From contig NZ_BAJV01000008.1 in NCBI RefSeq assembly GCF_000613885.1, forward strand, positions 62,001 to 126,000: a DNA stretch of 64,000 nucleotides, written 5' to 3'. The DNA is from Asaia prunellae JCM 25354. Lineage in GTDB: Bacteria; Pseudomonadota; Alphaproteobacteria; Acetobacterales; Acetobacteraceae. A program made the translations under genes and the position numbers. This document shows positions 48,699-57,992 of the stretch, piece by piece (within the stretch, counting starts at the first letter, position 1; the number at the start of each line of letters is the position of its first letter). The notes beneath the pieces are model-generated. The model was not told the DNA's origin. It ran no database searches and saw nothing but the letters and a program-made list of their open reading frames with translations.

Positions 48699-49508
48699 TC
48701 ACAAGCCTGTCAGAGTCTGTGTCGGACCTGACGAGAAGTCAGAAGGAATCATCCCCCAGCCACCGCCACTGTCACCACCCCAGTCACCGCCGCCGCCGTT
48801 GCCCCAGTCATTGGCATCGTAGTTCTGCCCGGCATCCTCACCATTCCCCGCAAACGGGTCGTTGCCGGCACCATCTCCATAATTATTGTTGATGATGGTC
48901 TCGCCACTCCCAATGCCTCCGGCACCATGATGACCTGAAAAGAGACTCTCAATGGCGTTCGCTGCCAGCATACCGCCTGCAACGCCTGTCGCCGTGGTCA
49001 GGGCCGAACCCAGAAAACCTGTACCGCGCTGCTGGAACATGCCGGGCGCATAACCGGGAGGAAGATTGGCCTGCGGCGGCGGGGCGTAGCCCTGACCATA
49101 ACCCTGACCATAACCCTGCTGCGGCTGACCGCCCCATCCTGGTGGCGGACCTGCCTGCTGCTGACGATTGCCACCGCCACCGAACAGCCCCCCGAAGAGA
49201 CCGCCACCACCCTGCGGGCGCTGCTGCTGGGCCTGCTGGAGCTGTGACTGCGCCTGCTGGAGCTGGAATTCGAGCTGTCGGATGCGATTTTGCGCTTCTG
49301 CCAGCGCCACTTCCTGCACAACCGCCATCTGCGTCACACGGTAGCGGGCCTCCGGATATTTCTGGAAATTCTCTGCTATCCAGCGATCCGCCTCCGGATC
49401 GACGGGCGGCAGAGTGGCCGGGGTCTGAGAGCCGCCGAACCCGCTATTCGGCGCGCCGCCGACACGGGCGACGAACTGCGAAATAAGATCACGCTCTTGC
49501 TGGTTCAT
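48699..49508 (-). CDS. DUF2076 family protein
   Basis: 269 aa protein of a family seen mainly in alpha- and gammaproteobacteria, function unknown. The N-terminal helical part (M-N-Q-Q-E-R-D-L-I-S-Q-F) has a Gln-rich coiled coil (residues about 75-95). A Gly/Gln/Pro-rich centre includes G-Y-G-Q repeats, encoded by a 12-base tandem repeat near 49090-49120. A short hydrophobic stretch (T-A-T-G-V-A-G-G-M-L-A-A-N-A-I-E-S-L-F) precedes an Asp/Asn/Gly/Trp-rich tail. There is no signal peptide. It has its own terminator and is divergent from the MetR-like gene. Confidence 0.8.
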   Translation of the reverse strand: MNQQERDLISQFVARVGGAPNSGFGGSQTPATLPPVDPEADRWIAENFQKYPEARYRVTQMAVVQEVALAEAQNRIRQLEFQLQQAQSQLQQAQQQRPQGGGGLFGGLFGGGGNRQQQAGPPPGWGGQPQQGYGQGYGQGYAPPPQANLPPGYAPGMFQQRGTGFLGSALTTATGVAGGMLAANAIESLFSGHHGAGGIGSGETIINNNYGDGAGNDPFAGNGEDAGQNYDANDWGNGGGGDWGGDSGGGWGMIPSDFSSGPTQTLTGL

Positions 49509-49658
49509 GGGGATGACTCTCCATCCGGTCAGAATGATATTGCTCTATAATGTGGCTGGCGGTCGCAAGAGTTGCAAGAGGGCACCAGTCTGCCTTGCCT
49601 GACATTGGTCAGGAGCTACCAGAGCTATTATATCCGGTCAGAAGACACGACGACTTCA

Positions 49659-49671
49659 TGACAGGAATTCA
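49659..49671. promoter_or_regulatory. MetR-like box upstream of the LysR gene
   Basis: TGAC-AGGAA-TTCA (49659-49671) fits the TGA-N7-TCA shape of MetR operators (TGAA-N5-TTCA). It ends 6 bases before the ATG of the MetR-like gene, which would suit autoregulation. Confidence 0.5.
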
Positions 49672-49677
49672 TGATTG

Positions 49678-50549
49678 ATGATTGACATTCAGCCTCTGGC
49701 CATATTGCGCGAGATCCATCGCACCGGAAGTCTGACACAGGCCGCCGAGCAGCTTTGCCTGACACAATCAGCCGTCAGTCATGCCATTCGCCGGTTTGAA
49801 GAGCGGCACAGCGTCAAGCTGCTGGAGCGCGAAGGGCATAAGCTGCGCTTCACTCTGGCCGGCACCTATCTGCTCGACCTCGCCCAGCGGGTTCTTCCCC
49901 AGCTTGAACATGGTGCGGGGGTACTTGAGGATTATGCCCGTGGCCGTCGCGGCTCCATCCGTATTGGCATGGAATGTCATCCCTGTCAGGACTGGCTCAT
50001 GCAGGTTGTGGATCCGTTCCTTTCTGCCTGGCCCGATGTGGAACTCGATGTTACGACAGCCTTCCAGTTTGGCGGGCTGACGGCACTGCTCGGCACGAGA
50101 TCGATATTCTCGTGACCCCGGATCCCATGGAGCGCCCGGAACTCCTGTTCACGCCTGTTTTTGATTACGAGCTCGTTCTTGCGGTGGCCGAGACGCACCC
50201 TCTGGCACAGAAGCATCATATCGACCCCAAGGACCTAGCGACCGAAACGCTGATTACCTACCCCGTCTCACGCGAACGGCTCGATATCTACACGCGCTTT
50301 CTTGTTCCCGCTCACGCCGCACCACATCGTCACCGCACAGTCGAGACGACCGATCTGATGTTGCGCCTGGTGGCCTCGGGTCGCGCCGTGAGCGCCACCC
50401 CGGACTGGCTGCTCCGCAAGGTAAAGGGCGTAAAAGGTATCCGGATCGGGGATGGCATTCTCAAATCCATCCATCTGGGGCATCGCGCGGGCCTGGCCCC
50501 ATCTTATCTGGATGGCTTTATCCGGCTTGCAGCAACTGTCGAGATCTAG
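49678..50549 (+). CDS. MetR-like LysR-family regulator, frameshifted
   Basis: 290 aa after repair. The N-terminal helix-turn-helix (L-T-Q-A-A-E-Q-L-C-L-T-Q-S-A-V-S-H-A-I-R-R-F-E) and the effector domain (G-M-E-C-H-P-C-Q-D-W-L) are those of MetR, the homocysteine-responsive activator of methionine genes. The gene breaks after G-L-T-A-L-L-G. Adding one G to the GG at 50092-50093 gives L-L-G-H-E-I-D-I-L-V-T-P-D-P and continues to the normal end. The ATG at 49678 is preferred to a TTG one codon earlier. It precedes mesX and mesD, its likely targets. Confidence 0.85.
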
Positions 50550-50570
50550 GGCCGGGCACCCCATCCAGAA

Positions 50571-50587
50571 CATGACAAAAAGTCATG
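50571..50587. promoter_or_regulatory. MetR-like palindrome upstream of mesX
   Basis: CATGAC-AAAAA-GTCATG is a perfect inverted repeat (extended by AA/TT on the flanks, 50569-50589). Its core TGAC-N5-GTCA has the same geometry as the MetR box. It lies 129 bases before the mesX start, in good position for an activator. Confidence 0.55.
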
Positions 50588-50628
50588 TTATAACGATATA
50601 TAATCATTTGTGTTCATGCATTGCTGTG

Positions 50629-50709
50629 CTGGATAACCGGGGCTCGCTCGCACCGCGCGGCGGCACGAAGCACGTGGCGCGGAAAACAGGATCCAGAACG
50701 GGATACCCG
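50629..50709 (+). promoter_or_regulatory. Structured leader upstream of mesX
   Basis: CTGGAT (50629-50634) pairs with ATCCAG (50691-50696), enclosing a second perfect stem CCGCGC (50653-50658)/GCGCGG (50677-50682). A further hairpin CGGG-ATA-CCCG (50699-50709) lies 6 bases before the mesX ATG and includes the only purine-rich bases that could bind the ribosome. This looks like a translation-controlling leader; I do not recognise a known SAM or SAH riboswitch in it. Confidence 0.4.
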
Positions 50710-50715
50710 CCCCCC

Positions 50716-51693
50716 ATGACCAACGATTTCGCTTTTACGATTAAACAGCTGCGCTTTGACGAGCATTACGCTCCCGCTCCCGGCACCAGGCTGACCACCA
50801 ATTTCGCCAATCTTGCAAGAGGAGAGTCCCGTCAGGACAATCTGCGCGCAGCCCTGCAGATGATTGATCAGCGGTTCAACGATCTCGCGGAATGGGACAA
50901 CCCTGATGGGACACGCTACACGCTTTCGCTTGATATCGTTTCCATCGAAATGACTGTTGCAGGCTCACGCGAAAGCTTTCCGGCGATCGAATTGCTCCAG
51001 ACGACCATATTTGACCGCACTACAGGCAAGCACCTCGACGGCATCATGGGCAATAATTTCTCATCCTATGTGCGCGACTATGATTTCAGCGTGGTTTTGC
51101 CCGAGCATAATCGCGGGCGTGACGGGTTCTCCGTTCCGGAAGATTTCGGTGTGCTGCATGGCAGCCTCTTTCAGACCTTCATTGCCTCGAAGAGCTATCA
51201 GGATCATTTCAGAAAACCCCCGGTGATCTGCCTGAGCGTATCAGAAAACAGGATCTATACACGCACCACCAACCGGCATCCCGTGCTGGGAGTCGAATAT
51301 ACGCCCGATCAGGCTTCACTGACCGAGCGTTATTTCGGCCGGATGGGCATGCAGGTCCGTTACTTCATGCCGCCTGGCGCGAAGGCGCCTCTGGCCTTCT
51401 ATTTCTTCGGCGATTTGCTGAATGACTACACCCCGCTCGAACTGATCAGCACAATCAGCACGATGGAAACCTTTCAGCGCATTTACCGTCCTGAAATCTA
51501 CAATGCGAATTCTGCGGCGGCCGCTCAGTACAGGCCCAGCCTCAAACAGAGCGATTATTCAAACACGCGTATCATTTACGACCGCGAGGAGCGTACGCGC
51601 CTTGCCATCGAGCAGGGCCAATTTGCGGGTGAACATTTCATCGCCCCTCACCGCGCCTTTCTCGAGCAATGGGTAACCCGGCGCGCAGCCTGA
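50716..51693 (+). CDS. mesX: MesX, DUF1852 partner of methionine synthase
   Basis: 325 aa DUF1852 protein. It begins M-T-N-D-F-A-F-T-I-K-Q-L-R-F-D-E-H-Y and shows the conserved R-G-x-S-R-Q-x-N-L, F-S-V-V-L-P-E-H and Y-F-G-R-M-G-M-Q-V-R-Y-F blocks. In Acinetobacter, DUF1852 (MesX) is needed for the folate-independent methionine synthase MesD, apparently with oxygen to supply the methyl group (literature recalled, not checked). mesD follows 46 bases later. ATG 50716 is the family start; the frame is open upstream through the structured leader. There is no obvious free ribosome binding site. Confidence 0.85.
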   Translation: MTNDFAFTIKQLRFDEHYAPAPGTRLTTNFANLARGESRQDNLRAALQMIDQRFNDLAEWDNPDGTRYTLSLDIVSIEMTVAGSRESFPAIELLQTTIFDRTTGKHLDGIMGNNFSSYVRDYDFSVVLPEHNRGRDGFSVPEDFGVLHGSLFQTFIASKSYQDHFRKPPVICLSVSENRIYTRTTNRHPVLGVEYTPDQASLTERYFGRMGMQVRYFMPPGAKAPLAFYFFGDLLNDYTPLELISTISTMETFQRIYRPEIYNANSAAAAQYRPSLKQSDYSNTRIIYDREERTRLAIEQGQFAGEHFIAPHRAFLEQWVTRRAA

Positions 51694-51739
51694 CTCCCTC
51701 GACCGAACACTGATCCTTCTTTTCCGGAACGTCACACCT

Positions 51740-52770
51740 ATGACCAAGCTCCTTCCCACCGCCACTGCGGGCAGCCTGCCCAAACCCTCATGGCTCGCCG
51801 AGCCGGAAAAACTCTGGTCTCCCTGGAAGATGGAAGGGGATGCCCTGATCGAGGCGAAGCAGGACGCGCTGAGAGTCTCGCTGCTCGAGCAGCAGGTTGC
51901 CGGGGTCGATATTGTCAGCGATGGCGAGCAGACACGCCAGCATTTCGTGACGACCTTCATCGAGCATCTTGCTGGCGTGGATTTTGAGAAGCGCGAGACG
52001 GTCACGATCCGCAACCGCTACGAGGCCAGTGTACCGACCGTTGTAAGTGCCGTCGCACGCGAGAAGCCTGTTTTTGTCGAAGACGCGAAATTCCTGCGCC
52101 AGCAGACAAAGACCCCTATCAAATGGGCGCTCCCTGGCCCCATGACGATGATCGATACGCTCTATGATGCCCATTACAAGAGCCGCGAGAAGCTGGCCTG
52201 GGAATTTGCCGCCATTCTCAACGCAGAGGCGAAAGAGCTGGAACAGGCCGGTGTCGATATCATCCAGTTCGACGAGCCTGCGTTCAATGTGTTTTTTGAT
52301 GAGGTGAATGACTGGGGCATCGCCACACTCGAGCGCGCCATTGAAGGGCTCAAATGCCAGACCGCCGTGCATATCTGCTATGGCTACGGCATCAAGCCAA
52401 TACGGACTGGAAAAAGACGCTTGGCCATGAGTGGCGCCAGTATGAGCGCACCTTCCCCAGGCTTCAGGCCTCGGCGATCGATATGGTTTCGCTGGAATGC
52501 CAGAACTCGCATGTACCAATGGAACTGATCAAATTGCTGCGTGGCAAGAAGGTGATGGTGGGCGCGATCGATGTGGCCAGCAACCGGATCGAAACGCCGG
52601 AAGAAGTTGCCGCAACGCTGCGCAAAGCGCTGCAATTCGTCGACGCGGAAAATCTCTGCCCCTGCACCAATTGCGGCATGGCTCCGCTCTCGCGCACTGT
52701 GGCCAGAGGCAAGCTCAAGGCGCTGGCCGCCGGCGCCGAGATCGTCCGCAAGGAACTGACCTGCTCCTGA
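51740..52770 (+). CDS. mesD: Folate-independent methionine synthase MesD, frameshifted
   Basis: 343 aa after repair, the catalytic core of a MetE-like synthase without the N-terminal MetE half. Zinc ligands are visible: His211 and Cys213 in A-V-H-I-C-Y-G-Y-G, Glu in S-L-E-C-Q, and Cys in the C-terminal C-P-C-T-N-C-G-M. The homocysteine-site block Q-F-D-E-P-A is at 176-181. The gene breaks at G-I-K; adding one G at 52396 gives G-I-K-A-N-T-D-W-K-K and the normal C-terminus. With mesX and the MetR-like gene it forms a methionine-synthesis locus that would transfer a methyl group to homocysteine without methyl-folate. Confidence 0.88.
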
Positions 52771-52893
52771 TCAGAGCTACCATATGGCTATTGCCGCCAA
52801 AATCTGTCGGCCCACGGCTGCTATTGGCCCTTCCATCCTGCGAGGGCTGCTCGGCGTCCCGAAAAGCTGGATAGCGCCATCATGTAACCCCGC

Positions 52894-53475
52894 TTAGTCT
52901 AGAGTCCCTGTACCAAAAACCGTCATGCATGTGTCAGTCAGCCTCCCAATGCTTGAGGGTTCACTTACCCACCCTCCTGTAGCGAAAAAGGCAACACTCC
53001 CTCTTTTTCGCTCATAAGAGAGATAAGCCCCTTGTCCCCCCAAATCCGCAAGATGGAGCTCGGATTCCTGGAATCTCAGATTAAACCGTCGCATTGCAAC
53101 CGATAGCGTAGCGCAGGTATCGATCTTCGGAAGATACAGTATGATTCTGTCAATGAGTCCAGGCTTGAGGACAATAATTTCGATGCTGTCGATTTTATAG
53201 CCGTCCGATGTCGCGAGACCACGCATGCTGCACCGCCTGTCGGTACAGGATGGCACCGACTCAGTCTCGTAGAGACGGGCAAGGTTGATCTCTTCAGGCC
53301 GTTTCCATGAATAGACGAGATCAAGTATCTGTCCGAGCGTCGCTCTGACCGGAACCGGCCCGGTGTTCGGGGCCGGCTGTGCCTGAGCACTGGCCGGAGC
53401 CAGAACGGCGAGACAGAAAATCGCAAACTGCGGTTTCAATAAGAATGGCAATATTTTGCTCATGGCATTTTCCAT
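52894..53475 (-). CDS. Hypothetical secreted protein, 193 aa
   Basis: Sec signal peptide ([25 protein letters not shown]). The mature part has four cysteines, two close together (S-C-T-D-R-R-C-S-M) and two later, which suggests disulfides in the periplasm. I do not recognise the family. GGAGG precedes the ATG at 53475 closely; an ATG four codons later (53463) is an alternative. Convergent with mesD. Confidence 0.6.
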   Translation of the reverse strand: MENAMSKILPFLLKPQFAIFCLAVLAPASAQAQPAPNTGPVPVRATLGQILDLVYSWKRPEEINLARLYETESVPSCTDRRCSMRGLATSDGYKIDSIEIIVLKPGLIDRIILYLPKIDTCATLSVAMRRFNLRFQESELHLADLGGQGAYLSYERKRGSVAFFATGGWVSEPSSIGRLTDTCMTVFGTGTLD

Positions 53476-53617
53476 AGTCCTCCGTTTCTTTTTCGCCTGA
53501 GCTTTTTACAGAAATACTTCAGAGACAAACCACAAGGGCGTTACGATCGCTTGAGATTGGCTTGTTCCCCTCATCAGGCTAGAACGGATCGACTGAACAA
53601 GACCGGAGCCTCGATCC

Positions 53618-54504
53618 TTGACCCCCTTGCCCGAAAACGGCGGACGCCCCCTTTCCTTTCAGGATCTGATCCTGCGCCTGCATCAGTTCTGGTCGGCACA
53701 GGGCTGCGCCCTGCTTCAGCCTATGACACCGAACTGGGTGCGGGTACGCTCTCGCCGCATACAACGCTGCGGGCATTGGGGCGCAAGCCGTGGAAGGCCG
53801 CCTATGTGCAGCCCTGCCGCCGGCCGTCAGACGGGCGCTATGGTGAAAACCCGAACCGGCTCCAGCATTATTACCAGTATCAGGTGTTGCTCAAGCCGAC
53901 GCCGGAAGACAGCCAGCGCCTGCTGCTCGACAGTTATCGTGCCATCGGCATTGACCCGGAAAAGCACGATATCCGCTTTGTCGAGGATGACTGGGAAAAC
54001 CCGACCATCGGCGCCTGGGGGCTGGGCTGGGAAGTTTGGTGCGACGGTATGGAAGTGACGCAGTTCACCTATTTCCAGCAGGTTGGCGGTATTCCGACGG
54101 TCGTTCCCTCGACCGAACTGACCTACGGGCTGGAGCGTCTGGCCATGTATGTGCAGGGCGTCGAAAACGTCTATGACCTCGATTTCAATGGTCAGGGCCT
54201 GAAATACGGCGATGTCTTCCTGCGTGCTGAGCAGGATTATTCGCGCCATAATTTCGAGCTGGCCGATACCGAAATGCTGATGCGCCATTTTCGCGACGCT
54301 GAAGCGGAATCGGTGCGTCTGGCCGAGGCTGGCGTGGCCCAGCCCGCCTATGACCAGTGCGTCAAGGCCAGCCATCTGTTCAACCTGCTCGACTCACGCG
54401 GTGTCATTTCGGTGTCGGAGCGCGCCTCCTATATCGGGCGCGTGCGCAATCTCGCAAAGCTCTGCTGCGAAACCTGGCTTGCTGGCGACGAGGAGTCGAA
54501 ATAA
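53618..54504 (+). CDS. glyQ: Glycine-tRNA ligase alpha subunit, frameshifted
   Basis: Catalytic subunit of the alpha2beta2 bacterial glycyl-tRNA synthetase. It begins [21 protein letters not shown] and continues with [14 protein letters not shown] and the [23 protein letters not shown] block. The first 35 residues are in a different frame; one extra C in the CC at 53720-53721 (L-L-Q-P-Y-D-T) repairs it and gives 295 aa. No ATG or GTG is available in frame, so TTG 53618, with GGAG 10 bases upstream, or TTG 53627 must start it. Its stop overlaps the glyS ATG. Confidence 0.92.
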
Positions 54505-56573
54505 TGGCCGAACTCCTTCTCGTTCTTGATTGCGAGGAAATTCCTGCCCGTATGCAGGAAAGCGCCGGTCAGGATCTGGCGCGTCTGGTTTCCGAAGCGA
54601 TGGCACCGCTTTCACCGCGTAAAGTCACACCGTTCTGGGGCGCCAGACGGATCGGCCTCAGTCTGCAGATTGACGAACAGATCGCTGAATCCACCCAGTC
54701 TGAACGTGGTCCCCGCGAGAGCGCGCCCGAACAGGCACTGGCCGGATTTCTGCGCAAGCATGGCGCCGAACGCGACGCGCTGGTGCTGGAAAACGGCTTC
54801 TGGGTGCTCAATCGCACGCTGCCCGCCATCGGCGCCGCGCAGCAGATTGCCGAAACCATCCCGGCCCTGCTCTGGCGTTTTCCCTGGCCGAAATCCATGC
54901 GCTGGGGCCATGGCAGCGCCTTTACCTGGGTACGCCCGCTGCGCCGCGTGATCTGCCTGCTTGATGGTGCACTTGTGCCCTTCAGCCTGGCGACCGAAAA
55001 TGACGATGCTCATGGGCTCGTTTCTGGTACGCAGACTGCTGGCCATCGCTTCATGGCGCCGGATGCTTTCGACGTGACTTCTTTCGAACAGCTCAAAAGC
55101 GAGCTGTTTGCGCGCAAGATCGTGCTTGACCCGGCGCAGCGCCTGTCGATCATTCGCGACGGGTTGCAGGCCCAGGCAGACAAGGCCGGTCTGACACTCG
55201 TGCAGGATGACAAGCTGGTCGAGGAAGTGTCGGGTCTGGCCGAATGGCCGGTCGCTCTTCTGGGCCGTATCGACGACGCCTATATGGATCTGCCGCCTGA
55301 AGTGATGCAGGTCTCCATGCGCATCAATCAGCGTTATTTCGCGCTGCGCACTGCAGACGGCAGGACCGCCCCGCATTTCGCCTTCATCGCGAATATGGAT
55401 TTTGCCGATGGCGGTGCGCTGACCATTGCCGGCAATGAGCGCGTCCTGCGCGCGCGTTTTGCTGATGCCCGCCATTTCTGGGACCTCGACCGCAAGACGA
55501 AACTGGCCGAGCGCGTGGCCGCACTCGATGCTGTAACCTTCCATGCCAGACTTGGTAGTCAGGGTGCACGCGTTCAGCGCATCGTGGCGCTTGCCGGTAT
55601 CGTGGCTCAGGCTATGGGGCTGGATGACACGGCACAAAACCGGGCGCGGCGCGCTGCCCTTCTGGCAAAAGCCGATCTCACGACGGGCATGGTCGGGGAA
55701 TTCCCCGAGCTTCAGGGCGTGATGGGCGGCTATTATGCCCGCCATGACAATGAAGGCGATGCCGTTTCTGACGCTGTGGCAGAGCATTACATGCCACGCG
55801 GTCTGAATGACGAGACGCCACGCGCCCCGGTCTCGGTCGCTGTAGCGCTGGCCGATCGTCTGGATCTGCTGACAGCCTTCTTTGCCATGGGCGAAACGCC
55901 GAGCGGATCGGGAGACCCCTATGCGCTCCGCCGTGCGGCATTGGGCATTATTCGCATCATTCGTGACAATGGGCTGCGTCTCGATCTGACGGCGCTGATC
56001 GCCCAGGCTGCGCAGAACCTGCCGGTAAATCTGCGTGAAGGCGGAGAACTCGCGGCATTGCCGGGCTTTCTGGCTGAACGCCTGCGCGTTCAATTACGCA
56101 GCGAAGGCGAACGCCACGACGTGCTGGCAGCCGTGCTGGCCGGTGGACTGGACGGCGATCTGGTGCGTCTACTGGCCCGTACAACAGCACTTGCAGAAAT
56201 GGTCGGTACGGATGACGGGCGCAATCTGCTGGCGGCAGGCAAGCGCGCGGCCAATATTCTGCGCATCGAAAACCGCAAGGACGGCCCGCATCAGGGCGCG
56301 CCTGACAGCGCGCTCTACGTGCAGGACGAGGAACGCGCCCTTGGCGAGGCACTTGCCTCAGCGCAGACAGCAATTCACGCCTCACTCGGGCAGGAACGAT
56401 TTGCCGAGGCGATGATCGCGGCAGCGTCTCTGCGCCCCGTGCTCGACCGGTTCTTCGAAGTCGTGACGGTAAACGATCCCGATCCCACCCGTCGTCTCAA
56501 CCGCCTGCGCCTACTGGCGCAGATCGGAGAGACCCTGACCGAAATCGCCGATTTCAGCCAGATCGAAGGCTGA
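54504..56573 (+). CDS. glyS: Glycine-tRNA ligase beta subunit
   Basis: 689 aa tRNA-binding subunit. It starts [17 protein letters not shown], the common GlyS beginning, and contains the F-P-W-P-K-S-M-R-W, F-A-L-R-T and D-L-T-T-G-M-V-G-E-F-P-E-L-Q-G-V-M-G blocks. A C-terminal anticodon-binding domain (V-N-D-P-D-P-T-R-R-L-N-R-L) follows. The ATG overlaps the glyQ stop by one base (TAATG), with AGGAG 8 bases before, so the two subunits are made together. It has no frameshift. Confidence 0.95.
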   Translation: MAELLLVLDCEEIPARMQESAGQDLARLVSEAMAPLSPRKVTPFWGARRIGLSLQIDEQIAESTQSERGPRESAPEQALAGFLRKHGAERDALVLENGFWVLNRTLPAIGAAQQIAETIPALLWRFPWPKSMRWGHGSAFTWVRPLRRVICLLDGALVPFSLATENDDAHGLVSGTQTAGHRFMAPDAFDVTSFEQLKSELFARKIVLDPAQRLSIIRDGLQAQADKAGLTLVQDDKLVEEVSGLAEWPVALLGRIDDAYMDLPPEVMQVSMRINQRYFALRTADGRTAPHFAFIANMDFADGGALTIAGNERVLRARFADARHFWDLDRKTKLAERVAALDAVTFHARLGSQGARVQRIVALAGIVAQAMGLDDTAQNRARRAALLAKADLTTGMVGEFPELQGVMGGYYARHDNEGDAVSDAVAEHYMPRGLNDETPRAPVSVAVALADRLDLLTAFFAMGETPSGSGDPYALRRAALGIIRIIRDNGLRLDLTALIAQAAQNLPVNLREGGELAALPGFLAERLRVQLRSEGERHDVLAAVLAGGLDGDLVRLLARTTALAEMVGTDDGRNLLAAGKRAANILRIENRKDGPHQGAPDSALYVQDEERALGEALASAQTAIHASLGQERFAEAMIAAASLRPVLDRFFEVVTVNDPDPTRRLNRLRLLAQIGETLTEIADFSQIEG

Positions 56574-56576
56574 GGC

Positions 56577-56972
56577 TCAGCGCCCCACCGTTTCACCCGG
56601 TGGGGCAAGCCCATGGCTGACAAGGCTGCCATTCTGATAGGCCGTTCCAAACGCAGCTATGGAAGCCCCTGTCACCAGGTCATGACCAGAAGCGCCGCCT
56701 TCACCCGGCAGAAAGCGCTTTGCAAAATTCACAATCTTTCCGGCGGTGGTACGACGCAGCGGTGGAGGCGACATGGCATGAGGCAGAGGGGCAGGCTCCC
56801 AGCCATCCTTTGTTTTTCCTGCAGAGGTTACCGGGTAATCGGGCGTCACTTCGACCGGGACGTTCACCTGCAAGGGCAGAACAGTAGAAAAACCCTGCCT
56901 GCGGGCGACAGCTCCTGAAATCAAAAACATGCCTGTAAAAGCCACAAGGCCGAGCAGAGACAATGCACGCAT
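56577..56972 (-). CDS. Small secreted protein with VTGA-FGTAY motif, second copy
   Basis: 131 aa protein with an N-terminal hydrophobic signal (A-L-S-L-L-G-L-V-A-F-T-G-M-F-L-I-S-G-A-V-A). The mature part is Pro-rich (A-M-S-P-P-P-L-R-R), then V-T-G-A (100-103) and F-G-T-A-Y (108-112) as in the protein at 15373-15759, with equal spacing; the rest does not align by eye. ATG 56972 has AGGAGGAAACG upstream, which decides against the in-frame ATG five codons before. Convergent with glyS, 3 bases apart. Function unknown. Confidence 0.65.
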   Translation of the reverse strand: MRALSLLGLVAFTGMFLISGAVARRQGFSTVLPLQVNVPVEVTPDYPVTSAGKTKDGWEPAPLPHAMSPPPLRRTTAGKIVNFAKRFLPGEGGASGHDLVTGASIAAFGTAYQNGSLVSHGLAPPGETVGR

Positions 56973-57153
56973 CGTTTCCTCCTGCAAAACGGCGCTCAGC
57001 GTGGCACACAGACCACCACACTCAAAAAGATTTTTCGATCAATCCATCATATGATCGCATGAAGAAGACTGCCATTTGCTCTTGTCGCCACGACAGAAAG
57101 CGAGCGTCACTTTTTTCTACGAATGCAAGCAGAGACATTATAGGCTCTCAACC

Positions 57154-57945
57154 ATGCAGCCGAGCTTCTTTGTCAATCATGGCGGTGGGCCATGCTTCTT
57201 TCTTGAACCGAGCCCGATGCGCCGGGCCTGGGCGCCGCTTGAAACCTATCTTGCGGGGTTCGCATCACGCCTGCCAAGGCGGCCGGATGCGCTTCTGGTT
57301 ATTTCAGGCCATTGGGAAGAGACCGTGCCAAGCATCCATTTCGGCGCGTCACCCTCGCTCCTGTATGATTATGGCGGATTTCCAGCTCATACCTATGCGC
57401 TGGACTGGCCCTCTCCGGGATCCCCCCGTCTGGCAGCACGTATCAGCACCCTGCTCGACCAGGCCGGGATCAGAAACACGCGTGAAATAACGCGCGGCTG
57501 GGATCACGGTGTGTTCGTACCGCTCAAGGTCGCTTTTCCCGATGCGGATATCCCGGTTGTGCAACTCTCGCTCCAGCAGGATCTCGACCCGGAATTTCAT
57601 CTTGCCCTTGGTCGCGCCCTCACCCCGCTTCGGGCTGAAAACATACTGATTATCGGTAGTGGACAATCCTACCATAACGTAAGCGGCTTCTTTTCAGGAG
57701 GCGATGCAGACCACGCAGCACGGACGTTCGACCGCTGGTTGCAAAATGCGATGCGCGACCCCTCACAGCGTGAATACGCCTTGCGAAACTGGCATCACTC
57801 TCCTGCCTCCCGTATGGCTCACCCGCGTGAGGAGCATCTTCTACCGCTCATGGTAGTGGCCGGAGCGGCCTCAGGTGAGGCAGCCCATCTTGATTTCACA
57901 GCGACCGTCATGGGCAAATCCCTGTCCGGGTTCCGCTTTGGCTGA
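57154..57945 (+). CDS. ygiD: DODA-type extradiol ring-cleavage dioxygenase
   Basis: 263 aa cytosolic protein of the class III extradiol dioxygenase family, related to 4,5-DOPA dioxygenase and E. coli YgiD. Metal ligands are visible as His in V-N-H-G-G-G-P, His in I-S-G-H-W-E, and His in the late W-H-H-S-P-A-S-R-M-A-H-P block; the W-D-H-G-V-F-V-P-L motif carries the catalytic His region. ATG 57154 fits the family start (M-Q-P-S-F-F-V-N-H-G-G-G). The physiological substrate in bacteria is uncertain. It is transcribed toward the FAD-DUF202-LysR operon but separated by a palindrome-containing gap. Confidence 0.87.
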   Translation: MQPSFFVNHGGGPCFFLEPSPMRRAWAPLETYLAGFASRLPRRPDALLVISGHWEETVPSIHFGASPSLLYDYGGFPAHTYALDWPSPGSPRLAARISTLLDQAGIRNTREITRGWDHGVFVPLKVAFPDADIPVVQLSLQQDLDPEFHLALGRALTPLRAENILIIGSGQSYHNVSGFFSGGDADHAARTFDRWLQNAMRDPSQREYALRNWHHSPASRMAHPREEHLLPLMVVAGAASGEAAHLDFTATVMGKSLSGFRFG

Positions 57946-57992
57946 TATCCAGCCTTCAGGACGAGTGATCTGTTTTATCGATTGTTTCGAGT

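Noticed and set aside
49085-49125. Tandem repeat of about 12 bases resembling a short repeat array
   Set aside because: It encodes the G-Y-G-Q repeats of the DUF2076 protein and has no spacers, so it is not a CRISPR array.
54612-56093. 493-codon minus-strand reading frame
   Set aside because: Antisense to glyS, a well-supported gene. No recognisable protein features.
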